DNA from: JACQFZ01 sp041485885
GTDB lineage: Bacteria > Pseudomonadota > Gammaproteobacteria > Acidiferrobacterales > Sulfurifustaceae
Length of the DNA stretch: 64,000 bases
Assembly: GCA_041485885.1 (NCBI GenBank)
Contig: JBGPKL010000001.1
Location: 147,402 to 211,401 of the forward strand
Direction: 5' to 3'
The translations under genes and the position numbers were made by a program. This document shows, one piece after another, positions 9,187-17,254 of this stretch (positions within the stretch are counted from its first letter, which is position 1; every line of letters begins with the position of its first letter). The notes beneath the pieces were generated by a model that was not told the origin of the DNA, did not search any database, and was given only the letters and a program-made list of their open reading frames with translations.

Positions 9187-10443
9187 CTAGCGCTTCATCG
9201 AGTCGAAGAACTCTCCGTTGTTCTTGGTGGCGCGCAGTTTTTCGAGCAAGAACTCGGACGCCTCGAGCTCGTCCATTTGATGCAGCAGTTTGCGCAGGAT
9301 CCAAGTCTTCTGCAGCTCATCCGGCGGCAATAGCAATTCTTCGCGGCGAGTGCCGGAGCGGTTGATGTTGATCGAGGGGTAAACGCGCTTCTCGGACAGG
9401 CGGCGGTCGAGATGTATCTCCATGTTGCCGGTGCCTTTGAACTCTTCGTAAATCACGTCGTCCATTTTCGAACCGGTATCGATCAACGCGGTCGCGATGA
9501 TCGTCAGGCTTCCGCCCTCTTCGATATTGCGCGCCGCGCCGAAGAATCGCTTGGGCCGCTGGAGCGCGTTCGCGTCGACGCCGCCGGTGAGCACCTTGCC
9601 CGACGCCGGCACCACGGTGTTGTAAGCGCGCGCCAAGCGGGTGATCGAATCGAGCAAGATAATGACGGCTTTCTTGTGCTCGACCAGACGCTTCGCCTTT
9701 TCGATTACCATCTCGGCGACCTGTACGTGCCGCGCCGCCGGCTCATCGAACGTCGAGGCGATCACTTCGCCGCGTACCGAGCGTTGCATCTCAGTGACTT
9801 CTTCCGGGCGTTCGTCGATCAGGAGCACCATCAACATGCATTCCGGATGGTTCCCGGTGATCGAGTGAGCGATGTTCTGCAGCATGACCGTCTTGCCGGC
9901 CTTAGGGGGTGAGACGATCAGGCCGCGCTGGCCTTTCCCGATGGGCGCGATGAGATCGATGACACGAGACGTCAGATTTTCGCTGGACGCGTTATCGCGC
10001 TCGAGTCCCATGCGATCATTGGGATGCAGCGGCGTTAGGTTCTCGAACAGGACCTTGTTTTTCGCTTCCTCCGGCAGCTGAAAGTTGATCTCCTCGACTT
10101 TGAGCAGCGCGAAATAGCGCTCGGATTCCTTCGGCGGGCGAATATTTCCCTTCACGGTATCGCCGGTGCGCAAGTTAAAGCGCCGAATCTGGGAAGGTGA
10201 AACGTAGATATCGTCCGGTCCCGCGAGGTACGAGCTGTCGCCTGAGCGCAAGAAGCCGAAACCGTCTTGCAAGATCTCGACCACACCCTCGCCGACGATA
10301 TCCTCGCCCTTTTTTGCCTGGGCCTTGAGGATGGCGAAGATCAGATCCTGTTTGCGCAACCGGCTGCCGCCTTCAAGATCGAGCGCGCTCGCCATTTCCG
10401 CCAGCTCGGTTGCCGGTTTCTTCTTAAGTTCCGAGAGATTCAT
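9187..10443 (-). CDS. rho: Transcription termination factor Rho
   Basis: A 418-residue hexameric RNA-dependent ATPase that terminates transcription, nearly identical in layout to E. coli Rho (419 residues). The N-terminal RNA-binding domain carries GFGFLRS and DIYVSPSQIRRFNLRTGD. The Walker A motif is PPKAGKT near residue 180, and the Q/R-loop region and LDSITRLARAYNTV follow. The start is ATG 10443 (MNLSELKK), five codons inside the longest frame. It follows trxA on the same strand with a 200-base leader, the E. coli arrangement in which rho controls its own leader. Confidence 0.98.
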   Translation of the reverse strand: MNLSELKKKPATELAEMASALDLEGGSRLRKQDLIFAILKAQAKKGEDIVGEGVVEILQDGFGFLRSGDSSYLAGPDDIYVSPSQIRRFNLRTGDTVKGNIRPPKESERYFALLKVEEINFQLPEEAKNKVLFENLTPLHPNDRMGLERDNASSENLTSRVIDLIAPIGKGQRGLIVSPPKAGKTVMLQNIAHSITGNHPECMLMVLLIDERPEEVTEMQRSVRGEVIASTFDEPAARHVQVAEMVIEKAKRLVEHKKAVIILLDSITRLARAYNTVVPASGKVLTGGVDANALQRPKRFFGAARNIEEGGSLTIIATALIDTGSKMDDVIYEEFKGTGNMEIHLDRRLSEKRVYPSININRSGTRREELLLPPDELQKTWILRKLLHQMDELEASEFLLEKLRATKNNGEFFDSMKR

Positions 10444-10650
10444 CAAGGTTGGGGTCATTGCGTCCGCCGTTTCAGGGACACGAGCCCTGAAATTTACCCG
10501 CCGGAAAGTTCCGGGGGCCTAGATAAGAAGGGTTAAAAGAAAAAGGGAGTAGGAATTTATATTAAAAAGGGAAGCTCGCGCTCGCCTAAATAAACATTAT
10601 CACCTGTTTTGGGGTTCGTCCAGTACAAGCGTCCGGGCGGCATTGCCGAA

Positions 10651-10977
10651 TTACAGATGGCCATCCAAGAACGCGGATAGTTGTGACTTCGACACTGCAC
10701 CGACCTTGGTCGCCTCCACGCTGCCGTTTTTAAAAAGCATCAGCGTAGGTATGCCGCGGATGCCATACTTAGGTGGAGTCGACGGGTTCTCGTCGATGTT
10801 AAGCTTGGTCACCTTGAGTCGACCTATGTATTCACGTGCAATTTCCTCCAGCACGGGCGCGATCATCTTGCACGGTCCGCACCATTCAGCCCAATAGTCG
10901 ACCAATACCGGTCCCTGACTCTTTAGCACTTCCTGCTCGAAGGTGCCGTCCGTAACGCTAACAATGCCTGCGCTCAT
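10651..10977 (-). CDS. trxA: Thioredoxin 1
   Basis: A 108-residue thioredoxin with the redox motif WCGPC at residues 32-36 and the cis-proline segment GIRGIPTLMLF. It reduces cytoplasmic protein disulfides with electrons from thioredoxin reductase. The frame continues 36 codons upstream, but ATG 10977 gives the family N-terminus. It is upstream of rho on the same strand and divergent from rhlB, as in E. coli. Confidence 0.96.
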   Translation of the reverse strand: MSAGIVSVTDGTFEQEVLKSQGPVLVDYWAEWCGPCKMIAPVLEEIAREYIGRLKVTKLNIDENPSTPPKYGIRGIPTLMLFKNGSVEATKVGAVSKSQLSAFLDGHL

Positions 10978-11177
10978 GAGTACAGATTCTCCGTCTTTAC
11001 GGATCCGCCGCGATCGCGGCGGATTTAGGCTGGGATTAGACCAAAACAGCTGCGATATTTGAGCGAAATAGTTTGTCCAATGCAAGCACCGAAGATTTGT
11101 CGGTCAAATCAAAAGGAATTCACCGGTAATCTGTTATTGCCGGCGTGCTATTGGTATTCTTAACGTTATAGAGAGAA

Positions 11178-12593
11178 ATGAGCGAACACCACCTCACCGA
11201 TCACTCCTTTGGTCGCCTGAACCTACCCGAAGCCCTAATGCAGGGCGTCCGCACGGCTGGTTTCGAATTCTGCACGCCGATACAAGCGAAGGCCTTGCCT
11301 ATCGCGCTCGCGGGGCAGGACGTCGCCGGTCAAGCGCAAACGGGCACGGGCAAGACGGCGGCGTTTCTACTGGCGACCTTCAATCACTTGTTATCTCATC
11401 CGGCCGCGCCTGAGCGCGCGATTACGCAGCCGCGTGCCATCATACTGGCGCCGACGCGCGAGCTCGCGGTGCAGATTCACAGGGACGCGGAGGCGCTCGG
11501 CGTCGGCACGGGATACCGATTGAATCTGGTATTCGGCGGCACCGGTTACGACACGCAACGCCTGGCGCTTCAGGCGGGCGTCGATGTGTTGATCGGCACG
11601 CCCGGGCGCATCATCGACTACTTCAAGCAGCGCGTGTTCGATCTCAGAGCGATCCAGGTGATGGTGCTCGATGAGGCGGATCGGATGTTCGATCTCGGCT
11701 TCATCAAGGACATTCGTTTTTTATTGCGCCGCATGCCCGAGCCTACCCAGCGCCTGAACATGTTGTTCTCGGCGACGCTGTCCTATCGCGTGACCGAGCT
11801 CGCCTACGAGCATATGAACAATCCGCAATTCATGCGTATCGACGCCGACCGCCGTACCGCCGACAACGTCGAGCAAGTGCTGTATCACACCGCGACCGAA
11901 GAGAAGATCGCGACGCTCGTTTCGCTGCTGCGTCATATAGACGCGACACGCAGCTTGGTGTTCGTCAATACCAAGGACATGGGCGAGCGGCTGGTCGGGT
12001 GGCTGCAGGCCAACGGCTTCCACGCCGAGATCCTCTCGGGCGACGTGCCGCAGCAGACGCGACTGCGATTGCTCGGCGATTTCAGCGAGGGGCGGTTACC
12101 GATCCTTGTGGCTACCGACGTCGCCGCGCGCGGGCTGCACATCCCGGACGTGTCGCACGTGTTCAACTTCGACCTGCCGCAGAATGGGGAAGACTACGTG
12201 CATCGCATCGGGCGCACGGCGCGTGCGGGCAAGAGCGGAGATGCGGTAAGCTTTGCGTGCGAGCGCTACGTGTTCGCGCTGCCGGACATCGAGGCGTATC
12301 TCGGGCACCGGATACCGACCGTGAAAGTAGACGCGTCGCTGCCGGCCCTGGAACCGCCCACGCGTCGCCGTACGCCACGACCGGATCGACATGATCGCGG
12401 CGCGCGGCGGGGCGAGCGCGAGCCGCGGCGCGAGCGTCCCAAGGACAGCACGCGCGAGGTAGCCAAAGCGCCGCCGCCGCCGCCGCCACCGGCGCCGGTG
12501 GCTGTTGCGGAAGTACCGGCCCCGCCGTCAAAGCCACGCGGTCGCCGCCCGTTGGGGCGTCGCGGCGGGTTTGAAAAACCGGCGATCGGTTGA
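11178..12593 (+). CDS. rhlB: DEAD-box ATP-dependent RNA helicase RhlB
   Basis: A 471-residue DEAD-box helicase. It contains all core motifs: the Q motif region with FCTPIQAKALP, AQTGTGKT, PTRELA, DEAD followed by RMFDLGF, SAT, and HRIGRTARAG. The N-terminus MSEHHLTDHSFG and its position divergent from trxA-rho identify RhlB, the helicase partner of RNase E in the degradosome. The last 90 residues are a low-complexity tail rich in Arg and with a run of seven prolines, probably an unstructured RNA- or protein-binding tail. The start is ATG 11178, with GAGAGAA just upstream. Confidence 0.93.
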   Translation: MSEHHLTDHSFGRLNLPEALMQGVRTAGFEFCTPIQAKALPIALAGQDVAGQAQTGTGKTAAFLLATFNHLLSHPAAPERAITQPRAIILAPTRELAVQIHRDAEALGVGTGYRLNLVFGGTGYDTQRLALQAGVDVLIGTPGRIIDYFKQRVFDLRAIQVMVLDEADRMFDLGFIKDIRFLLRRMPEPTQRLNMLFSATLSYRVTELAYEHMNNPQFMRIDADRRTADNVEQVLYHTATEEKIATLVSLLRHIDATRSLVFVNTKDMGERLVGWLQANGFHAEILSGDVPQQTRLRLLGDFSEGRLPILVATDVAARGLHIPDVSHVFNFDLPQNGEDYVHRIGRTARAGKSGDAVSFACERYVFALPDIEAYLGHRIPTVKVDASLPALEPPTRRRTPRPDRHDRGARRGEREPRRERPKDSTREVAKAPPPPPPPAPVAVAEVPAPPSKPRGRRPLGRRGGFEKPAIG

Positions 12594-12637
12594 ATTTGCG
12601 TTTGAACAATATGATTGACTGACAAAGGAGGCGAAGC

Positions 12638-13180
12638 ATGGCCCGAATCATCGTATCCGGCAGTAGCGACATCACCGACTTTGCTACGATCCGAAACCGC
12701 TTAGCGCGTCTTGGCATCACGCTAAACGGCTGGATCGCGCCCGAGACCGCGCGCGCCAAAGAGCTGCTTACCAAGCAAGGCCTGACGGACGTCGAGAAAG
12801 AGGAGTTGCTCGGCACCGTGGAGGAGCGCTTCGAGAAACTGAAGCGCGACAAGGGCTACAAAACGCGCGACTTGGTGGTGATCCACGAAGACATTCCCGG
12901 AAGGCCGGAAATGCTCGCCAAGTTCGCGAAGATTCATTATCACACCGACGATGAAGTGCGCTACATCCTTTCAGGCCGCGGCTACTTCGGTTTCGTCGAG
13001 CCCGATGGCGGGCAGTTCATGCTCGAGGTTTCCGCCGGCGACTACATCAACGTGCCCGCAAATACGGAACATTGGTTCGAGATGCGCGATTCCAAGCGCT
13101 TGAAAGCCGTGCGCTACTTTATCGACACCAGCGGCTGGGCGCCGGTGTACACCGAGCGCGAGATGGCGGCGTTCGCTTGA
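12638..13180 (+). CDS. mtnD: Acireductone dioxygenase (methionine salvage)
   Basis: A 180-residue cupin. The metal ligands are visible as HYHTDDE (His100, His102, Glu106) and a later His145 in NTEHWF. It oxidises the acireductone intermediate of the methionine salvage pathway to the keto acid precursor of methionine and formate (the Fe form) or to an off-pathway product (the Ni form). An excellent ribosome-binding site AAAGGAGG at 12624-12631 lies six bases before ATG 12638. The next gene is mtnB, another step of the same pathway. Confidence 0.93.
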   Translation: MARIIVSGSSDITDFATIRNRLARLGITLNGWIAPETARAKELLTKQGLTDVEKEELLGTVEERFEKLKRDKGYKTRDLVVIHEDIPGRPEMLAKFAKIHYHTDDEVRYILSGRGYFGFVEPDGGQFMLEVSAGDYINVPANTEHWFEMRDSKRLKAVRYFIDTSGWAPVYTEREMAAFA

Positions 13181-13188
13181 AAACATTA

Positions 13189-13272
13189 TCCGCCGACGAA
13201 CGCGGATAGACGCGGATAAAAAAAGTCGGTCGTGGTTTTTGATCGGCGTGTATCTGCGTTTATCTACGGTTT
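13189..13272. repeat. Imperfect palindromic intergenic repeat, copy 1
   Basis: The left arm (13189-13217) is built of degenerate 9-10 base units of the type GAACGCGGATA. The right arm (13242-13272) is its approximate inverse (TATCTGCGTT, TATCTACGGTT), around an AT-rich centre. A second, better-preserved copy lies at 20610-20700. This copy ends seven bases before the mtnB start codon and leaves no visible ribosome-binding site there. Confidence 0.75.
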
Positions 13273-13278
13273 CACTTT

Positions 13279-13905
13279 ATGTCTAGTTCCTTCGACGATC
13301 TTTCGCCGCGCGCGGCGCTGGTGGAAATCGCCCGCGACTTCCACGCGCGCGGCTGGATGGCGGGCACCGCGGGCAATCTCTCCGCGCGCGCGGATTCGGA
13401 GCATTTCTGGATCACCGCGAGCGGACGGCCCAAGGGTCGACTCGATGAGGGTGATTTCATTCTCGCGCGGGTCGACGACGGTGCGGTCGTCGAACGCGGT
13501 CGAGCGGATCAATTGCCATCGGCGGAGACGGCTATACACGCGACGCTCTACGCGCTTTTCTCCGAAGCAAACGCGTGTTTGCACGGACACAGTGTGGCGG
13601 CTTGTCTCGCGACGGCGCGTAGCCCGGCCAAGTCGCGCGCTTTGCGTTTACCGCTGCTTGAGATGGTTAAAGGATTCGATGTCTGGGAGCATCGCCCGAA
13701 GGCCGAGCTGTCGCTCTTCGCCAATCACCTCGACGTCAAGCGCATCGCGCGCGATGTGCGCACCCGGTTCACGCGCTCGCCGCCAAGAATCAGCGCGCTC
13801 CTGGTGCGAGATCACGGTCCCACCGTCTGGGGGCGCGGCCTGCAAGAGGCGTATAACCGCTTTGAAGTGCTCGATTTTCTATTGAATTATCTCGCCCGCC
13901 GCTGA
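13279..13905 (+). CDS. mtnB: Methylthioribulose-1-phosphate dehydratase
   Basis: A 208-residue class II aldolase-fold enzyme of methionine salvage that dehydrates 5-methylthioribulose 1-phosphate. It has the MtnB N-terminus with GWMAGTAGNLSAR, the catalytic/zinc region with HGHSVAA, and a C-terminal second-ligand region RDHGPTVWGRGL. It follows mtnD with 98 bases between them, filled by a palindromic repeat, and has no obvious ribosome-binding site before ATG 13279. The enolase-phosphatase mtnC, usually beside these genes, is not in the window. Confidence 0.9.
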   Translation: MSSSFDDLSPRAALVEIARDFHARGWMAGTAGNLSARADSEHFWITASGRPKGRLDEGDFILARVDDGAVVERGRADQLPSAETAIHATLYALFSEANACLHGHSVAACLATARSPAKSRALRLPLLEMVKGFDVWEHRPKAELSLFANHLDVKRIARDVRTRFTRSPPRISALLVRDHGPTVWGRGLQEAYNRFEVLDFLLNYLARR

Positions 13906-13955
13906 GCAGGTCCGCCCCTCGTTCTCCAGTAGGATCTTTCTGGTATGGTGTTCGC

Positions 13956-15416
13956 GTGATTCTCTCCCGGATACATCGCGCTTTTGGATCGCCGCGGCGT
14001 GCGCTTCGGATGCTCGCGTGGAGTACGCTGGCTGTTGCGCCCCTCTCCCTGGTCGCTTTGTCGGCAGATCCACCGTCGCCGGTCGATTCGACGGCCAAAA
14101 AGGTGCTGGTCATGAACATTCAGGGCGCGATCGGTCCGGTGACGGACGACTACGTCAGAAGCGGTCTCGCGCGAGCGCGGGAGGTGCAGGCGGCGCTCGT
14201 CGTCTTGCGCGTGGACACGCCCGGCGGTCTCGACACGTCGATGCGGGAGATCATCAAGGAGATCATCGCTTCGCCGATCCCGGTTGTGACTTATGTCGCG
14301 CCGTCGGGCGCGCGCGCGGCGAGTGCGGGCACTTACATTTTCTACGCGAGCCACGTGGCGGCGATGGCCCCGGGGACCAACCTCGGGGCGGCGACACCGG
14401 TGCGCATCGGCGGAGGAGGCGGGAACGAAAAGCCGCTGCGCGAGGAACCGAAGGTTAAGGAAAAAGAAAAGAGTAAAGACGGCGCGAAAGACAAGGAGCC
14501 GCGTCCCCCGCTGGGCGACGACGCCATGACGCACAAAGCGGTCAACGATGCGGCGGCGTACATACGTGGCCTCGCGCAGATGCGCGGGCGCAACGGCGAG
14601 TGGGCGGAAAAGGCGGTGCGCGAAGCGGCGTCGTTGCACGCCGAGGAAGCGGTGCGCTTGCGCGTGGCCGACTTCATCGCCACGGATATCGACGACCTGC
14701 TCGCGAAGATCGAGGGACGGCGGATCGAGGTGCAGGGTAAAGAGACTCGTTTGAACGCGTTGAAAGGCGCGACGCTCGTCGCGTTCGAGCCCGACTGGCG
14801 CACGAAGCTGCTCTCCGTCATTACCGATCCGAACGTCGCTGTTATCCTGATGATGCTCGGCACCCTCGGCCTTATTTTCGAGCTATCGAACCCTGGGTAC
14901 GTGCTCCCGGGAGTGGTCGGCGGTATCTGCCTGCTGCTCGGGCTCTACGCGTTCCAAACGCTGCCCGTCAACTACGCCGGTTTCGGGCTCATCCTACTCG
15001 GGCTGGCGTTCATGGTGGCCGAGGCGTTCATGCCGAGCTTCGGCGCGCTCGGTATCGGCGGCATCGTCGCGTTTGTCGTTGGCTCGATCATTTTGTTCGA
15101 CACCGGCGTCGAGGGTTACGACATCGCGTGGCAGCTAATCACCGTCGTCGCGCTGGTCACGGGCGCGATTCTCTTCGGTATCGTCATGCTCGCCGTGCGA
15201 TCGCGCCGGCGCGCGGTGGTGTCGGGTGCGGAAGAGTTGCTGGGTGCGCGAGGCGAAGCGCTCGGCGCGTTCGCGGACCAGGGTTGGGTGCACGTGCACA
15301 GTGAAAATTGGCAGGCGCGCACGCGCGAGCGGCTCGTGCGCGGACAAAGGATACGGGTCACCGGCCGCGACGGCCTGACCTTACTCGTCGAACCAGAGCA
15401 AAAAGAGGGCAACTGA
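13956..15416 (+). CDS. NfeD-family membrane serine protease (ClpP-like)
   Basis: A 486-residue protein of the long NfeD (NfeD1b) type. A signal sequence precedes a ClpP-class serine protease domain with TPGGLDTSMRE, the nucleophile region SGARAASAGTYI, and the candidate catalytic lysine in THKAVNDAAAY. Four to five membrane helices follow (about residues 285-410), then a C-terminal OB-fold NfeD domain. A Lys/Glu-rich insertion lies between the nucleophile and the lysine. It is followed after one base by a slipin gene, its standard partner; the pair is thought to act in membrane protein quality control. The start used is GTG 13956; the first ATG in frame is 14010. Confidence 0.88.
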   Translation: MILSRIHRAFGSPRRALRMLAWSTLAVAPLSLVALSADPPSPVDSTAKKVLVMNIQGAIGPVTDDYVRSGLARAREVQAALVVLRVDTPGGLDTSMREIIKEIIASPIPVVTYVAPSGARAASAGTYIFYASHVAAMAPGTNLGAATPVRIGGGGGNEKPLREEPKVKEKEKSKDGAKDKEPRPPLGDDAMTHKAVNDAAAYIRGLAQMRGRNGEWAEKAVREAASLHAEEAVRLRVADFIATDIDDLLAKIEGRRIEVQGKETRLNALKGATLVAFEPDWRTKLLSVITDPNVAVILMMLGTLGLIFELSNPGYVLPGVVGGICLLLGLYAFQTLPVNYAGFGLILLGLAFMVAEAFMPSFGALGIGGIVAFVVGSIILFDTGVEGYDIAWQLITVVALVTGAILFGIVMLAVRSRRRAVVSGAEELLGARGEALGAFADQGWVHVHSENWQARTRERLVRGQRIRVTGRDGLTLLVEPEQKEGN

Positions 15417-15417
15417 C

Positions 15418-16173
15418 ATGGGTTTCGCTTCCGGCGGTTTCGTTCTTGCGGTCATCGCGCTTCTTCTGTTCTCCTCGTTTCGGGTACTGCGCGAATATAC
15501 ACGAGGCGTGGTTTTTCTCTTCGGACGGTTTTGGAAAGTTAAGGGACCGGGAATTTTTCTTCTCATCCCGCTCGCGCAGCAAATGGTCAAAGTCGATCTG
15601 CGCATCATCGTGATGGACGTGCCGCCGCAGGATGTGATCTCGCGCGATAACGTCTCGGTCAAGGTGAATGCGGTCGTCTACTTTCGCGTGATCGATCCGC
15701 AGCGCGCGATCATTCAGGTGGAAGATTACTACATGGCGACCAGCCAGCTCGCGCAAACCACGTTGCGTTCGGTGCTCGGTAAGCACGAGCTCGACGAGAT
15801 GCTGGCGGAACGCGATAAATTGAACATCGACATCCAGCGCATCCTCGACGCCGCGACCGACGCCTGGGGCATCAAGGTGACGAGTGTGGAGATCAAGCAC
15901 GTCGACATCGATCCGACGATGGTGCGTGCGATCGCGCAGCAGGCGGAAGCCGAGCGCACCCGGCGCGCGAAGGTGATCCATGCGGAGGGCGAACTGCAGG
16001 CGGCAGAGAAGCTGGTAATGGCGGCCGATCAAATGAGCCGCAACCCGCTAGCCATACAGCTACGTTATTTGCAGACGCTTTCGGGCATCGCGGGCGAGAA
16101 GAGCTCGACGATCGTGTTTCCGCTGCCGATGGATTTGATCACGCCGTTCATGGACGCCTTGAAGAAGCGCTAG
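15418..16173 (+). CDS. Slipin (stomatin-like SPFH/band 7 protein)
   Basis: A 251-residue protein with one N-terminal hydrophobic hairpin (residues 5-25), then an SPFH/band 7 domain with ARVIKVDL-like sequence (QMVKVDLRIIVMDVPPQ) and a coiled C-terminal region rich in Ala and Glu. It oligomerises at membranes and is the expected substrate or partner of the NfeD protease encoded immediately upstream (TGA stop and ATG start separated by one base). The stop overlaps the stop of the convergent gene at 16170. Confidence 0.93.
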   Translation: MGFASGGFVLAVIALLLFSSFRVLREYTRGVVFLFGRFWKVKGPGIFLLIPLAQQMVKVDLRIIVMDVPPQDVISRDNVSVKVNAVVYFRVIDPQRAIIQVEDYYMATSQLAQTTLRSVLGKHELDEMLAERDKLNIDIQRILDAATDAWGIKVTSVEIKHVDIDPTMVRAIAQQAEAERTRRAKVIHAEGELQAAEKLVMAADQMSRNPLAIQLRYLQTLSGIAGEKSSTIVFPLPMDLITPFMDALKKR

Positions 16174-16703
16174 CGGGTTCGCCAGCCGACGACGGTCAGC
16201 GGGCCGGAGCTTAAACCGAACTCGATCGCTGGGAAGAAACCCTCGGCGTTTGGGAGCATGCCCCCCTTCCGCACCAGTAAGGCCGAAACGCCGGGAGCGA
16301 TCTCGATCGGCTGCCAGCGCCCGTTCACGCGAGTGAGCAGCGGTTCTTCGTTCAGCTGAAAATAAGGGATCCAGCCGGCGCGGCTCGGGTAATAGCGCAG
16401 CAGGATTCGGCACAAAAGAATCGGCGCGGACGCGGTGCCGGTATAAAGCTCGATCAGCCGGTCGGCGGGCCGGGTGTCGCCGGCGACGGTATCGGCGGAT
16501 GTGAGCTTCCAATTGGAGGAGGAGACGGGCGAGGTCGAAAGCTGCAACCCGGCGCGCCCGATGATTTCCAGCGGCGCTTGCGTGCTCGCCAGCGGTTGCA
16601 GTTTCGCGAGCGTCGGCGCGTCGGCAGCGGCGCCGCCACCGGGCCTAAACGCCAGCGCCAGCGTCAATGCGGCGGTCGCGAGGATTCTTACCATTCCGAC
16701 CAA
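16170..16703 (-). CDS. Exported protein of unknown function
   Basis: I do not recognise this family. It is 177 residues with a clear signal peptide (hydrophobic stretch about residues 6-20, then GGGAAADA). The mature part is predicted to be beta-rich, with no cysteine pair, no metal motif and no repeats that I can see. It stands alone: convergent with the slipin gene and 42 bases from the start-proximal side of the thioesterase gene, which ends at 16746 on the same strand. It may be transcribed together with that gene. Confidence 0.65.
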   Translation of the reverse strand: MVGMVRILATAALTLALAFRPGGGAAADAPTLAKLQPLASTQAPLEIIGRAGLQLSTSPVSSSNWKLTSADTVAGDTRPADRLIELYTGTASAPILLCRILLRYYPSRAGWIPYFQLNEEPLLTRVNGRWQPIEIAPGVSALLVRKGGMLPNAEGFFPAIEFGLSSGPLTVVGWRTR

Positions 16704-16745
16704 AAGCCTAGTGGCAGACGCAGACGTTGTCTATCGTAAAAGCGC

Positions 16746-17150
16746 TTAGGCAGGTGGGACGGGACGCTTGCGACCGTGCTCATCCAAAGCGACATACGTC
16801 AATATCGCCTCGGTGACGAGCACGGCCTCACCCGGCGTCGGCGTAACCCAACTCCGTTCGGCGTATACCTTGACGTCGATCGTCAATGATGTGGTGCCGA
16901 CTTTGACGAGGTCGGTATAGAAGCTCACGACATCGGCGACGTACACCGGTTTCTTGAACGTGAAAGAGTTCACTGCCACGGTGGCAACGCGCCCACGCGC
17001 GCGCCGCGCCGCGTGAATACCGCCCGCGATGTCGACCTGCGACATGATCCAGCCGCCGAAGATGTCGCCGGTCGCGTTGGTATCGGCTGGCATGGGCGAC
17101 ACGCGCAGTGTCGGCTCCCTATCCTGCGGCGGCTCTGTGCTAATGGGCAT
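16746..17150 (-). CDS. yciA: Acyl-CoA thioesterase, YciA-like hotdog fold
   Basis: A 134-residue hotdog thioesterase. The motif MPADTNATGDIFGGWIMSQ and the following HAARRARGRVATV align well with YciA, including the catalytic Asp in GDIFGG. It hydrolyses short to medium acyl-CoAs. One oddity is that the only Shine-Dalgarno-like sequence, AAGGAGG (complement of 17151-17157), directly abuts ATG 17150 with no spacer, which should lower initiation. No later conventional start keeps the conserved N-terminus. Confidence 0.9.
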   Translation of the reverse strand: MPISTEPPQDREPTLRVSPMPADTNATGDIFGGWIMSQVDIAGGIHAARRARGRVATVAVNSFTFKKPVYVADVVSFYTDLVKVGTTSLTIDVKVYAERSWVTPTPGEAVLVTEAILTYVALDEHGRKRPVPPA

Positions 17151-17254
17151 CCTCCTTCGGAGGCAGGCATTCTAGCAGGGCCCTGACGCGAGGCCAGCGC
17201 GAACGGCGCGATTTGGGCGTGCCCGTTGTCGCGCGTTGCCCTAAGATACCGAGC

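Noticed and set aside
13189..13272. The repeated units were considered as a CRISPR array
   Set aside because: Units are about ten bases long, degenerate, inverted rather than direct, and have no spacers; no cas genes are present.
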